A stretch of 64,000 bases of DNA from Deltaproteobacteria bacterium (lineage in GTDB: Bacteria > Myxococcota_A > UBA796 > UBA2385). Shown here one piece after another: positions 44,789 through 54,333 of the stretch. Location of the stretch: the NCBI GenBank assembly GCA_016792625.1, contig JAEUKK010000190.1, positions 1-64,000 on the forward strand, read 5' to 3'. A model generated the notes under the pieces. The model was not told the origin of the DNA and searched no databases. It saw only the letters and a list, made by a program, of their open reading frames with translations. Position numbers and translations under genes: made by a program. Position 1 is the stretch's first letter. Every line of letters starts with the position of its first letter.

Positions 44789-47350
44789 CTACTCGATATA
44801 GCCGAGGCCGCGCAGCTGATCGAGCATGTTCGCGTCGGCCCCGCTGGCCGCGGCCGCCTGGGTCTGGCGGGCCCCATAGGTGGGCACCCGCAGGCGGGGC
44901 CAAGCCGCCCGCGCCCCGGGGCGGAAGGCCTCGCTGAGCACCCGCCCGGGCAGGTCTTCGGCCACCGGCAGGCCGAGCACCCAGGCGATGGTCGGGCTGA
45001 TGTCGGCCGGGCCCGCGCCCTGCAGCCGATGGCCGGGCAGCACGTCGGGCCCGACGAGGAAGAGCACCCCCTTCGCGTCGCGGGTGTGGCCCCCTGGGCG
45101 GTCTTTTCGCTGGCGTCGGTGCGCGTCGAGGCTCGGCTCGGCGCCATGATCGCTGAGCACGATGAGGTTGACCTCGGGGCCGGCGGCCTCCCACAGCTGG
45201 CCGACCATCGCGTCGGCGTAGCGGTAGACCGCGTCCACCGCGCCCTCCTCCAGCGCGAGGCCGGGGCGGAGGGTGCGGTACTTGAGCGGCTCCACCGCAT
45301 CCCAAGCGTAGTGCTGGATGGGGTCGGGGCCGCGCAGGTAGACCATCACCAGATCGGGCGGCGTGGGCGCGCGCAGCTGCGCGGCGGCGATGCGGGCGTG
45401 GGGCAGGTCGAGGGCCCAGAAGGTCTTGAACCAGGACCAGGAGCTGCGCTCGTTGAACGGCGCCGCCTCGATGGCCACCCGCTGCGCGTCGCTCACCCCC
45501 GACATCTGCTGCAGCAGCGCGTAGGGGAAGGCGGCGGGGTCCAGCCACTCGCCCCGCAGCGCCTCGACCAGGGCCGGCGGGTGGGTGTCTTGCTGCAGCG
45601 CGGCGAGGGCGGCTCGGTCGGCCTCCCAATAGCGGCCGGCCATCCAGCCCGCGGCGGCCGGGTTGGCGTGATCGCTGATCACCACACCATTGACGGCCTC
45701 TGCCGGCCAGCTCGCCCACCAGTTGGTGACCGCCACCGTGCGGCCCGCATCGCTGGCGATGTTCCAGATGGCCGGCACCTTCCGCGCGCCGCTCGTGATG
45801 GGCACCTTTCCGTAGCCGGGCAGGGTCTGGGTGTAGTCCTCGACCCCGTGCTGCGCGGGCAGCTGGCCGGTGGCGATGGTCGTCCAGATGATCGGCGAGG
45901 CCGTCGTGTCCAGCGTGTCGAAGTCGGTCTGCAGCGCACCTTCGGCGGCGAGGCGGGCGAAGGTGGGCAGGTCGCCCCGGGCGATGCCCGCCGAGACCCG
46001 GCGCCAGTCGAGGCCGTCCACGCCGATGACCACGAGCCGGCGGCGCAGGCCCCGGGCCGCCGGCGGGCTGGTCCGCGCGGCCCACAGGCCCTCGGGCTGG
46101 TCATTGGTCGGGGCGAAGGTGGCGTCCAGCGCGCCGCTCCCCTCGCGGGCCAGGGCCCAGTCCCCCGGCAGGGGATCCGGCAGCACGATCAGCCCGCCCG
46201 CAGCGGCCGCGGCCTCGGCCTCGAGGGTGGCCCAGCGGGTCGAGGCCCCCAGCGCGACCACCCGCAGCCCGGGCTGCTCCAGCGCGGCGCGCAGACCGAG
46301 CGCCGCGGGCGCCAGCAGCGGCCCCCCGTCGAGCTCGTCGCGCGCGCGCAGGCGCAGCACCGCCAGCTCGGCGCGGTGGGGAGGGAAGGTCTTGGAGGCG
46401 GCCACGGCGGCGTTCTCGGCGGCGAGGCGGAGGCTGGAGGGCGCGGCCCCGCGCAGCCCGACCAGCGCGAGGGCCAGGGCGAGGCCGCCGAGCGCCGGGC
46501 GGAGGGAGGAGGGGGCCGCGGCCGGGCGGGGCCAGCGCGCGCCGAGCAGGTGCAGGCCGATCAGCGGGAGGAGCAGGGCGAGGCCCCGCAGGGCAGGATG
46601 GAGCGCCGGCGCAGCGCCCAGATCAGCCCGCAGCACGCCGTTCAGCGCGTCGACGAGGCCCGGGCTCGGCGCCCAGGCCGGCGCGCCGCCGAGCAGGGCC
46701 GCCGCGCCGATGAGCAGCGGAAGCTCGACGCCCGCGGCGCGGTCACCGCCCAGGGCCGCGCGCAGGCGGTGGGGCAGCGCGGCCAGGGCCAGGGCCGGGC
46801 TGGTCAGGGCCGCGCCGAGCCGGGCCGCCGCGCTGGCCAGGCGGTGGGCGCCAACTTGGGGCAGACCAGCCAAGCCCAAGGCCAAGGCCAGCGGCGTCGG
46901 ATCGGCGGCGCCCATGCTGGCCACCGCGCCAGGCTCCACCGCGATCAGCAGCAGCAGGCCGTGGCCGAGGTGCACCGCCGGGGCGCCCAGCGGCCCGCGG
47001 GTCGAGGCGGCGCGCCCAGCCCAGGCCGCGGCGAGGCCGGCCAGCGCCCAGAGGCCGAAGCCCAGCGCCCGCACCCCGCCCAGACCGCCGAGCTTGTCGG
47101 CGATCGCCACCAGCGCGACGTAGAGCGGCGCGCCCCCGAGCTCAACACCAGGCGCCGCGGCGCCGGCCATGCGCAGGCTGCCGTGCCAGCCGTCGCCCTG
47201 GTGCAGGCCCCGCGCGAGGTCGAGCAGGGGCAGCTCGGCCAGCCCAGGCGGCGCCACCGCGGCCACAGCCGGCGCGCGCAGCGCGAGGCCCAGCGCGAAA
47301 ATGGCGCCAAAGAGGCTGATCTCGATGAGGCGGTCGCGGTCAAGCCGCAT
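44789..47350 (-). CDS. Membrane protein fused to type I phosphodiesterase domain
   Basis: Protein of 853 residues. The N-terminal ~310 residues hold about nine hydrophobic helices of GT-C or membrane-anchor type. The C-terminal half is an alkaline-phosphatase-superfamily phosphodiesterase/nucleotide pyrophosphatase domain: metal Asp in VVIGVDGLDW, probable Thr nucleophile in SPIIWTTIATGQLP, and VLSDHGAE for the second metal site. It may hydrolyse or transfer a phospho-group on a lipid or glycan at the outer face of the membrane (inference). It is last of the five-gene operon and overlaps the flippase-like gene by 11 bp. Confidence 0.82.
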   Translation of the reverse strand: MRLDRDRLIEISLFGAIFALGLALRAPAVAAVAPPGLAELPLLDLARGLHQGDGWHGSLRMAGAAAPGVELGGAPLYVALVAIADKLGGLGGVRALGFGLWALAGLAAAWAGRAASTRGPLGAPAVHLGHGLLLLIAVEPGAVASMGAADPTPLALALGLAGLPQVGAHRLASAAARLGAALTSPALALAALPHRLRAALGGDRAAGVELPLLIGAAALLGGAPAWAPSPGLVDALNGVLRADLGAAPALHPALRGLALLLPLIGLHLLGARWPRPAAAPSSLRPALGGLALALALVGLRGAAPSSLRLAAENAAVAASKTFPPHRAELAVLRLRARDELDGGPLLAPAALGLRAALEQPGLRVVALGASTRWATLEAEAAAAAGGLIVLPDPLPGDWALAREGSGALDATFAPTNDQPEGLWAARTSPPAARGLRRRLVVIGVDGLDWRRVSAGIARGDLPTFARLAAEGALQTDFDTLDTTASPIIWTTIATGQLPAQHGVEDYTQTLPGYGKVPITSGARKVPAIWNIASDAGRTVAVTNWWASWPAEAVNGVVISDHANPAAAGWMAGRYWEADRAALAALQQDTHPPALVEALRGEWLDPAAFPYALLQQMSGVSDAQRVAIEAAPFNERSSWSWFKTFWALDLPHARIAAAQLRAPTPPDLVMVYLRGPDPIQHYAWDAVEPLKYRTLRPGLALEEGAVDAVYRYADAMVGQLWEAAGPEVNLIVLSDHGAEPSLDAHRRQRKDRPGGHTRDAKGVLFLVGPDVLPGHRLQGAGPADISPTIAWVLGLPVAEDLPGRVLSEAFRPGARAAWPRLRVPTYGARQTQAAAASGADANMLDQLRGLGYIE

Positions 47351-48305
47351 CGGGCTCCTCCGGCGCGGGGGGCAAGGGCACGAGCTGCACGAGGCCGAGC
47401 AGCCCCAGCTCCACCACGGCGAGAACGACGCGGTGGACCACCGCCCAGGCCAGCGTGGTGCCCGGGTCGCTCAGGCTGGCCAGCGCAGCGACCAAGAAGG
47501 CCTCGCGCACGCCCAAGCCGGCGGGCGCCACCTGGGCGAGCTGGCCACCGGCGTAGCTGGCGACGAAGACACCGATGAGCATGAGGTTCTGATCGGCGTC
47601 GACCGGCGAGAGCGCGCCCGCGGTCAAGGCGAAGGACAGGCCGAGCAGGGCCCAGGCCAGCGCGTTGAGGCCGGTGAGGCCGAGCTGCAGCAGCACCCGG
47701 GGCTGCCCGCCGGTGGGCGGCAGGAGCGCACCGAGGCGGGGCACGAGCCGCGCCGCGACGTGCAGCGCGGGGAAGAGCGCGGCGCTACAGACCAGCGCGA
47801 AGAGCCCCAGCGCGGCGGCCTGCGCCGGGGGGATGAGCGCCGGGCCCAGCCCGGGGCCGGCGAAGCTCAACATGCCCACCACGGTGGCCGCGGCGAGCAG
47901 AAGCATGCTCTCCCACAGGACCAGGGCGGCGCTGGCGCTGGCGCCGAGCCCAAAACGCCGGCCGAGCCGCACCCGCTCGCCCACCAAAGCGACCTTACCC
48001 GGCACATACCGGAAGAAGTAGGACTGAAACCAGACCCGCCCCCACTGCAGGGCGAAGGGCAGGCCCGCGGGCAGGCCTTGGCTGGCCCGCGCGCCGACCA
48101 CCGAGGCCCAGGCCAAGGTCAGCAGCGCCAGCGCGCCCACGCCCGCCGCCCCGAGCAAGGGGCCCGGCCGCAGCGAGAGCCGGGCGAAGCTGGCGCCGTC
48201 GAGGCCCTGCTGCACCGAGCGGCCCAACAAGACCAACACGATGACCACCGCACCGGCCCGCAGCAGGGTCCACAGCCAGGCGGGCACGCGGGGCTTGGGG
48301 CTCAA
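47340..48305 (-). CDS. Flippase-like integral membrane protein (LPG-synthase TM/UPF0104 type)
   Basis: Protein of 321 residues with about eight transmembrane helices matching the lysylphosphatidylglycerol-synthase membrane domain/UPF0104 family. The conserved FFRYVPGKVALVGERVRLG and APAGLGVREAFLVAAL segments are visible. These proteins are thought to flip or handle lipid-linked intermediates. TTG 48305 shares bases with the preceding stop (TTGA); its end overlaps the phosphodiesterase gene by 11 bp. Neighbours suggest handling of a glycosylated polyprenyl or lipid carrier. Confidence 0.85.
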   Translation of the reverse strand: MSPKPRVPAWLWTLLRAGAVVIVLVLLGRSVQQGLDGASFARLSLRPGPLLGAAGVGALALLTLAWASVVGARASQGLPAGLPFALQWGRVWFQSYFFRYVPGKVALVGERVRLGRRFGLGASASAALVLWESMLLLAAATVVGMLSFAGPGLGPALIPPAQAAALGLFALVCSAALFPALHVAARLVPRLGALLPPTGGQPRVLLQLGLTGLNALAWALLGLSFALTAGALSPVDADQNLMLIGVFVASYAGGQLAQVAPAGLGVREAFLVAALASLSDPGTTLAWAVVHRVVLAVVELGLLGLVQLVPLPPAPEEPDAA

Positions 48306-49993
48306 GGCTGCTCCCCAGGGGCGCGCACACGGTAGACCCGCATTTGGTCAAAACGCTGCGGCAGCGCATCAAAATGCGCGGCGAAGGCGGCGGGGTCATC
48401 CTTGAGCACCCGCCACTCCCGCGCGTCGCTGCGCAGGATGAGGTAGCGGGCGCCCCGCTGATCGACGAGCTTGAGCACGTCCTTGAGGCGCGTGCGGGCC
48501 TCGATCCAGTGGTAGCCGACGGCGCGGGTGCGGTAGCCGAGGCGCTTGCTGGCATCATCGTCCATCACGACGACCAGCGGGCCCTCTTCGCGCTCGCGGG
48601 CCTTCAGCCAGTCGACCAGGTCGTCGTGGATGTCGGCCTGCTTGTTGATGGTGACCCGCTCTGAGGCCTCGTAAAATACCTGTCGGGTTCCAATCCAGGC
48701 CACCACGACGAAGATGACGCTGCCGACGACCTTCCCGAAGCGCTCGGGGCGGTTGAACATCCACCCGAAGCTGAGCAAAAACAAGGGCAGGCTCATCAAG
48801 CCCTGCCGGCGGGCGAAGTACCACTCGCCGTTAAAGTGCTTGTGCACAGCGTGCACCGAGACGAAGCCGCCGACCGCCAGGGTGATCAGGAAGACCCACA
48901 GGTCGCGGTCGGGCCGAGCGAGGGCGGCCCGCAGCAGGGCCCGCGCCGCGGGGCCGTAGCCGCCGTGGGCCGCGGCCTCGGCCCGCAGCCGGTCGCGCAG
49001 CACCGCCGGGGCGAGGCAGAGCGCCATCGGCAGGGCCCAATGCAGACCGTGGTAGGCGGCGTCATAGGCGTCGCGGTCGATGTCATTGAACGAGGCCCGC
49101 AGCCCGAGCAGGCGGTCGCGCAGGGTGTCGAGCGGCCCGGGGGTGTCGACAATGACCTCGAGCGGCGGCAAGAGGTCGGTCACCCGGTGCTGGTCAAAAC
49201 GCAGCAGGGCGCCGAGGCCGGGCTCAAGCAAGAAGCCCGAGAGGTAGCGGTGCCAGCCGAGCAGGGTCAGGCCGACCACCAGCTGGCAGAGCAGCAGCGC
49301 GCCCAGCGCCCGCCCCCGCGCGGGCCCGAGCGCCACCGCCCCGAGCTGGCCGATGGCGAAAGCAGCGGCCACCACGATGAATTGGCTGCGGATGAGGTAG
49401 AGCGCGCCCAACCAGAGGCCCGCCTCGAGGCCCCAGCGCAGGCGCGGCGGCCCCTCCTGTTGGGCGGCGCGCAGCAGGAACAGGCCCAGCGCCGCCCAGG
49501 CCATCCCCTCGGTGTAGGGCAGCACGGTGTAGACGAGGAATTCGCGGTGCACGGCGAGGCCTAGCGCAAAGAGGTGCCCGGCGTGCACGCCCGGGGCGAC
49601 CTCGGGCAGCACCGGCGCGGGCCAGAGCCGGCGACCGAGCAGGTACATCGCGCCCACAGCGACCAGCGACAGCAACATGGGCAGCCAGTGGGCGGCGGCT
49701 TCGAGCGGCACAATCCGGCCGACGAGGCCGAGCAGGACGGGCCAGGCGGGGTAGACCGAGCTTGGGTGGGGCAGGGTGGGGTAGCCGAAGTGGAAGACCG
49801 AGATGTTGGTCTGCAGGCCCAAACCATCGCGCACATGCCGCGCCACGTCGGTGTAGTAGCCGCCGTCGACCGACATGCCGTGGGTGTGGAAGGCCTGCTG
49901 GGCCCGCAGCGCCGCATAGGGCAGCAGGGCGGCGATGAAGATGCGGTGATCGAGGGGGACCCGCCCGAGCACGCCCCGCAGGTCGGCGCTCAC
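48302..49993 (-). CDS. GT-C-like membrane glycosyltransferase
   Basis: Integral membrane protein of 563 residues with about 10-11 helices. The first periplasmic loop contains the DGGYYTDVARHVRDG element with acidic residues, as in GT-C (family 39-like) enzymes that use polyprenyl-phosphate sugars. The C-terminal ~130 residues are a soluble domain. The sugar donor is probably supplied by the GT2-type enzyme of the same operon. GTG 49993 shares bases with the methyltransferase stop (GTGA); a longer frame upstream is not needed. It overlaps the flippase-like gene by 4 bp. Confidence 0.8.
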   Translation of the reverse strand: MSADLRGVLGRVPLDHRIFIAALLPYAALRAQQAFHTHGMSVDGGYYTDVARHVRDGLGLQTNISVFHFGYPTLPHPSSVYPAWPVLLGLVGRIVPLEAAAHWLPMLLSLVAVGAMYLLGRRLWPAPVLPEVAPGVHAGHLFALGLAVHREFLVYTVLPYTEGMAWAALGLFLLRAAQQEGPPRLRWGLEAGLWLGALYLIRSQFIVVAAAFAIGQLGAVALGPARGRALGALLLCQLVVGLTLLGWHRYLSGFLLEPGLGALLRFDQHRVTDLLPPLEVIVDTPGPLDTLRDRLLGLRASFNDIDRDAYDAAYHGLHWALPMALCLAPAVLRDRLRAEAAAHGGYGPAARALLRAALARPDRDLWVFLITLAVGGFVSVHAVHKHFNGEWYFARRQGLMSLPLFLLSFGWMFNRPERFGKVVGSVIFVVVAWIGTRQVFYEASERVTINKQADIHDDLVDWLKAREREEGPLVVVMDDDASKRLGYRTRAVGYHWIEARTRLKDVLKLVDQRGARYLILRSDAREWRVLKDDPAAFAAHFDALPQRFDQMRVYRVRAPGEQP

Positions 49994-50649
49994 GCGGGCG
50001 CCGGGGCGTAGGCCGCGACCCAATAGATCGCCAAGGGGCCCGGCGCGGGGATGTGGGCGCGCTCGGTCGGCGCCCAGCCCGCCGCGCAGATGACCGCGTC
50101 GATCGACGCGGCGTTGTGCACGTGAAAGTGACCGTCAAAGCCGGCGAGTCGCCGACCCAAGCGATAGAGGCGCCCCTCGGTGGGCAGGCTGACCAACAAG
50201 CGGCCCGAGGGCTTGAGCAGGCGGCGAAAGTCCGCGAGGACCGGCCCCAGATCGTCGATGTGCTCGAGCACCTCGGCCGCGACCACCAGATCGAGGCAGG
50301 CGTCGGGCAGGGCGGCGAGGCCCTCGGGGCCCATCAGCCGCACCTTGCCCAGCCCCTTGCGCTCGACCCAGAGCCGGGCCGGGCCGAGCACCAGATCGAC
50401 GCCGTAGACGGTGTCAGCGACGGCGCAGGCCGCCTCGAGCTGCACGCCCGCGCCGCAGCCGAAGTCGAGCAGCGCGCCGCCCGGCGGGCACAGCGCCCGC
50501 AGCCGCGCGCCGACCACGTGCACCCGCCGCCAGGCCATCCACCGCAGGACCGGGTTCTTGTGTAGGTAGCTGGGGATGGCCATCTCGTCGCGCTCCTCAT
50601 CGGGGAGGGCCGCGGCCATCTCGCGCAAGGTGGCGGGGTCGATGGTCAT
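49990..50649 (-). CDS. SAM-dependent methyltransferase
   Basis: Class I methyltransferase of 219 residues. Motif I LLDFGCGAGVQ (about 60-70), the YGVDLVLGPA second strand and VLEHIDDLGPVLADFRRLLKPSGRLLV mark a Methyltransf_11-type fold. The N-terminal helices resemble those of ubiquinone/menaquinone-like or sugar methyltransferases. It could methylate the glycan or the lipid built by the surrounding operon. Its start overlaps the GT2 stop (ATGA) and its stop overlaps the GT-C start (GTGA), so it is coupled on both sides. Confidence 0.9.
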   Translation of the reverse strand: MTIDPATLREMAAALPDEERDEMAIPSYLHKNPVLRWMAWRRVHVVGARLRALCPPGGALLDFGCGAGVQLEAACAVADTVYGVDLVLGPARLWVERKGLGKVRLMGPEGLAALPDACLDLVVAAEVLEHIDDLGPVLADFRRLLKPSGRLLVSLPTEGRLYRLGRRLAGFDGHFHVHNAASIDAVICAAGWAPTERAHIPAPGPLAIYWVAAYAPAPA

Positions 50650-51686
50650 GGGGCCTCAGCAGACGGGAGGGGCGGGAGGCCGCCGGGGCGCTGCGGCGCC
50701 ACCTGGGGCAGGTAGCGGCGCGCGAGGTAAAGCTGGCGTTCTTGCACGCTGCGCAGGCGCGACACCATCTCGGCCACCTGCCCGAGCGCGAAGATCATCG
50801 CGCTGAGGCCAAAAAGGAAGGCGGAGAGGAAGCCGGCCCAAATGTGGGGCGAGAACTGCCCGACCTGCAGGCGGTGACCGAAAAAGAAGGCGCCCAAGCC
50901 AATCGAAGGCAACAGAAAGAGCAAGGCCGCGTTGTTAAACAGCACACCCGGGGAATAATCCCGGATGAAGCTGAACATGATGCCGACCGTGCGGCGGGCA
51001 TACCGCCACAGGTTCGAGGCCACCCGGCTCTGGCCGTGCTCGCGGACCCCGCGCACCCGCAGGGGCTGCTCGACCATGCGCAGCCCCTTCTTCGACAGCA
51101 CCAAGAAGCTCTCTTGGGTGTAGGTGAACTGGCCGAGCAGAACGAGGTGCAGCAGCGCCTCGCGGCTATAGGCCCGAAAACCACAGCTTACGTCGGCAAA
51201 AGACTGGCCGACCAAGCCGCTGACCAAGCGCGACATGCCCCAGTTCCCCCAGCGCTTGAGCCAGGGCATGTCGGGGATCAAGGCCGGGTCGAGGAAACGT
51301 GAGGCGGTCACGAAGTCGGCCCGGCCCTCGGTCAGCGGCCGCAGCAGCGTGGGGATGTCTTCGGGCCAAAACTGGCCGTCCGAGTCGATGTTGACCGCGA
51401 CGTCGACCCCGCGGTGAATGGCCTCAGCCACGCCGCTCTGCAGGGCTGCGCCCACGCCGAGGTTGCGACCGTGCGAGAGCACGGCGGCGCCGGCGGCCCG
51501 GGCCAGGGCGACCGTGCGGTCGGTGCTGCCGTCATCGATGACCAGCAGCTGCACCTCATCAAAACCGGGCACCTGCCGCGGCACACGGGCGAGCACGTCC
51601 GCGACCGTCGCCTCTTCGTTGAGCGCCGGCATCATCACGAGCAGGGTGCGCCGATGCGCCGGAGCTTCGAGGGGCGAGCGGTCCAC
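50646..51686 (-). CDS. GT2 glycosyltransferase, dolichol-phosphate-mannose-synthase-like
   Basis: Protein of 346 residues. The N-terminal GT-A domain has PALNEEATV, LVIDDGSTDRT and the metal-binding NIDSDGQF, typical of polyprenyl-phosphate hexose synthases. Two transmembrane helices near 240-310 (ALLFLLPSIGLGAFFF and GFLSAFLFGLSAMIFAL) anchor it. It probably makes a polyprenyl-phosphate sugar used by the GT-C protein encoded downstream. GTG 51686 is chosen because AGGGGG lies just upstream, although ATG codons follow at the conserved core. It heads the operon and is divergent from the nucleotide-sugar dehydrogenase. Confidence 0.92.
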   Translation of the reverse strand: MDRSPLEAPAHRRTLLVMMPALNEEATVADVLARVPRQVPGFDEVQLLVIDDGSTDRTVALARAAGAAVLSHGRNLGVGAALQSGVAEAIHRGVDVAVNIDSDGQFWPEDIPTLLRPLTEGRADFVTASRFLDPALIPDMPWLKRWGNWGMSRLVSGLVGQSFADVSCGFRAYSREALLHLVLLGQFTYTQESFLVLSKKGLRMVEQPLRVRGVREHGQSRVASNLWRYARRTVGIMFSFIRDYSPGVLFNNAALLFLLPSIGLGAFFFGHRLQVGQFSPHIWAGFLSAFLFGLSAMIFALGQVAEMVSRLRSVQERQLYLARRYLPQVAPQRPGGLPPLPSAEAP

Positions 51687-51782
51687 GGGGCCCCCTGCGG
51701 GCGCGAGGCCGCGCCCCGAGGCGGGCACGGCCCCCCGCGGCGGCGGGGCGCGCGGGTTATTGACCGGGGGAGGTGCGCGCAA

Positions 51783-53210
51783 GTGACGACAAGCAGCCCA
51801 TTCCGTGACAGCAGCCCATCGCAGGAACGTGATCGGGAAGGCGAAGGGCAGATTGACGCGGCGGCGCACCCGGCGCTGGCCGCCCTGCCCGCGGCGCTCC
51901 GGGGCCCGCGGCCGGTCATCGTCGTGGTCGGCCTCGGCTACGTCGGCCTGCCGCTCTGCGTGGCTTTGGCCGAGAGCGGGGCCCGCGTGCACGGCCTCGA
52001 CGTCGATCCCGGCTTGTGCGCGGCCCTGGACGCGGGCCGCTCCCACGTCGGCGATGTGCCCGACGCGGCCCTCGTCGCGGCGCTGGAAGCGGGCTTCGCC
52101 CCGACCACCGATCACGCCGTGATCGCCGACGGCGACGCCGTGATCATCTGCGTGCCCACACCCCTGCGCAAGACCAAAGACCCCGACATCTCCTACATCG
52201 TGGCGGCGGGCCAAGCGGTCGCCGCCCACGCCCGACCCGGCCAGCTCGTCGTCCTCGAGTCGACCACCTACCCGGGCACCACCGAAGACCTGCTCGTGCC
52301 CATGTTGCTCGCCAAAGGCCTGCGCCCGGGGCTCGAGGTCGCGGTCGCCTTCTCGCCCGAGCGGGTCGACCCCGGCAACGCCCTCTTTGGCTTGCGCAAC
52401 ACACCCAAAGTGGTGGGCGGCTGCACGCCGAGCTGCGCCGAGTCCGCGGCGGCCCTCTACGGCCGGGTCTGCGAGACGGTGCACCCGGTGCGCTCGCCGG
52501 CGGCGGCCGAGACGGTGAAGCTGCTCGAAAACACCTTCCGCATGGTCAACATCGGCTTGGTGAACGAGTTCGCGCTGGTCTGCCACAAGCTCGGCCTCAA
52601 CGTCTGGGAGATCATCGAGGCGGCCTCGACCAAACCTTTCGGTTTTATGCCCTTCCGGCCGGGCCCGGGCTTGGGCGGCCACTGCATCCCCGTCGATCCG
52701 CACTACCTGGCCTGGAAGCTACGCTCTCTCAACTTCACCACCCGCTTCGTCGAGCTGGCCGACGCGGTGAACTCGGCCATGCCGCTGCATGTGGTCGACG
52801 TGCTGACCGAGGCGCTCAACCACGCCAAAAAAGCAGTGAACGGCGCCGAAGTGCTCGCCTTAGGCGTGGCGTACAAGGCCAATATCTCGGACGTGCGCGA
52901 GTCCCCCGCTCTCGAGGTGCTCGAGCTGCTCGACCACAAGGGCGCGCAGCTGCGCTACTGCGACCCCCACGTACCGACCGTCCGCCTGGCGACCGGCCCC
53001 CTGCAGGCCGAAGCGCTGAGCCCCGCCCTGCTCGCGTCGGCCGACGTGGTGCTCGTGCTCACCGATCATGCCGCCTTCGATTGGGACGAGGTCGTGGACC
53101 ACGCGCGCTGCGTGGTCGACGCGCGCAACGCGACCGCCGGCGCGCTGTCCCGCCAGCCCGCGGCCGCGGCCAAGGTCTGGCTCATCGGCGGCGGCGCGCG
53201 CCTGGGCTGA
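51783..53210 (+). CDS. Nucleotide-sugar dehydrogenase (WecC/UDP-GlcNAc or UDP-ManNAc type)
   Basis: NAD-dependent four-electron UDP-sugar dehydrogenase of 475 residues, producing a uronic acid donor. Rossmann motif VVGLGYVGLP lies at about 48-57, catalytic Cys301 in GPGLGGHCIPVDP, and the C-terminal UDP-binding domain contains GVAYKANISDVRESPA. The motif set is closer to WecC-type UDP-HexNAc dehydrogenases than to UDP-glucose dehydrogenase; the substrate is not proven. GTG 51783 follows GGGGGAGG by 9 nt. It is divergent from the glycan operon (96 bp apart), so it probably supplies its donor sugar. Confidence 0.94.
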   Translation: MTTSSPFRDSSPSQERDREGEGQIDAAAHPALAALPAALRGPRPVIVVVGLGYVGLPLCVALAESGARVHGLDVDPGLCAALDAGRSHVGDVPDAALVAALEAGFAPTTDHAVIADGDAVIICVPTPLRKTKDPDISYIVAAGQAVAAHARPGQLVVLESTTYPGTTEDLLVPMLLAKGLRPGLEVAVAFSPERVDPGNALFGLRNTPKVVGGCTPSCAESAAALYGRVCETVHPVRSPAAAETVKLLENTFRMVNIGLVNEFALVCHKLGLNVWEIIEAASTKPFGFMPFRPGPGLGGHCIPVDPHYLAWKLRSLNFTTRFVELADAVNSAMPLHVVDVLTEALNHAKKAVNGAEVLALGVAYKANISDVRESPALEVLELLDHKGAQLRYCDPHVPTVRLATGPLQAEALSPALLASADVVLVLTDHAAFDWDEVVDHARCVVDARNATAGALSRQPAAAAKVWLIGGGARLG

Positions 53211-53361
53211 GGCCCTTGCCGGGCCTAGGCGCCCCGACGGCCTGCGGCCGCCGGCGGCCCCCCGGCCCCGCTCGGGCGCGGCGCGCCCTCGGTCGCGGGG
53301 GCGACCGGCGCTGCGCGCCGCGGGCCGGTCGGCCTGGCGCGCGCGAGGCGCGGCCGGGCGC

Positions 53362-54300
53362 TCAGCCGCCCTGCTCGACCCGCCCGCAGTCGGCGGCCCG
53401 CTTGTCGCCCAGCCCGGCGGTGATCTGGCGCAGGTCGGCCCCGTCGGGGTGCACCACCCACAGATCGAGCACCTCGAGCAGATCGGCCGACAGCAGCACC
53501 TCTTCGCCGAGGAAGCAGGGATCGAGCAGCTGACCCGCGCCCGCAAGGCCGGGCACCACCACCGGGGCGCCGAGCGCCGCGCCCGCCCAGGGCGCGACCG
53601 CGACCCCGCCGTCGAGGGTCAGCACCACCGCCCCGCCGTCGGCCCGCCAAGCCGGCGCGCCGCCGCCCGCGACGAGCAGGCGGGGCACGCCCGCGGCCTC
53701 TATCCCCGCCGACAGGTGGAAAATACCCTCATCCACGCCATCGTCTGCTTCGACCAAGAGGTGCGCGCCGTCCGGCGAGGGCGCGGGCCCGGCGAGGCGC
53801 AGGCCCGGGGCCGACCAGAGCGTGACCAAGCCCCCGCCGCCGGCGGCGAAGCGCACGAGCACGTCGCCGGCGTCATCTTCGCGCACGGCGTAGAGGTTGC
53901 CGCCGAAGGGGTCCCACGTCGGGTCGCGAAAGGCTCCCGCTTCGAGGAGCAGGCGGCCCTCTCCGAAGGCGTCGGCCCGCAGCACGCCCGCCCCCGCCTC
54001 GACCTCGCCCACGAAGCTGAGCGCCAGGCCGTCGGCCGAGGCGGCCGGAGCGCGCTCGGCGCCCGGCGGCGCGTCGCGGAAGGCCGGGCCCATGCGGCAG
54101 AGCCCCGCGCCGTCCTCGTCGACGCGGAAGATCCGCGGGGTGCCGTCGGGGTCAGGCGCCTGAAAGTGCACCTTGCGCGCCCGCCGGTCGGGGTCGAGGT
54201 CAGCGCAGGGGATGACGTCCAGGCCGCTGATCTTGTCTCGGCCGCAGCCAAGCAGCAGCATTGGCAACATCCGCAGGGCGGCGCGGTCGGGGCGGCGCAT
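53362..54300 (-). CDS. TolB-like beta-propeller lipoprotein
   Basis: Lipoprotein of 312 residues, lipobox LLGC (Cys19). The mature part is made of repeated short beta units (PDGTPRIFRVDEDG, TWDPFGGNLYAV, APSPDGAHLLVEADDG, PAWRADGGAVVLT), the pattern of a TolB/WD40-like propeller, with a final CGRVEQGG. It probably mediates protein contacts in the periplasm or at the outer membrane. ATG 54300 follows GGAGGAG. It lies 33 bp after recQ on the same strand, possibly in one transcript. Confidence 0.8.
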   Translation of the reverse strand: MRRPDRAALRMLPMLLLGCGRDKISGLDVIPCADLDPDRRARKVHFQAPDPDGTPRIFRVDEDGAGLCRMGPAFRDAPPGAERAPAASADGLALSFVGEVEAGAGVLRADAFGEGRLLLEAGAFRDPTWDPFGGNLYAVREDDAGDVLVRFAAGGGGLVTLWSAPGLRLAGPAPSPDGAHLLVEADDGVDEGIFHLSAGIEAAGVPRLLVAGGGAPAWRADGGAVVLTLDGGVAVAPWAGAALGAPVVVPGLAGAGQLLDPCFLGEEVLLSADLLEVLDLWVVHPDGADLRQITAGLGDKRAADCGRVEQGG

Positions 54301-54333
54301 GGGCTCCTCCACAGGCGTGTGCGGCGGCGGCGC

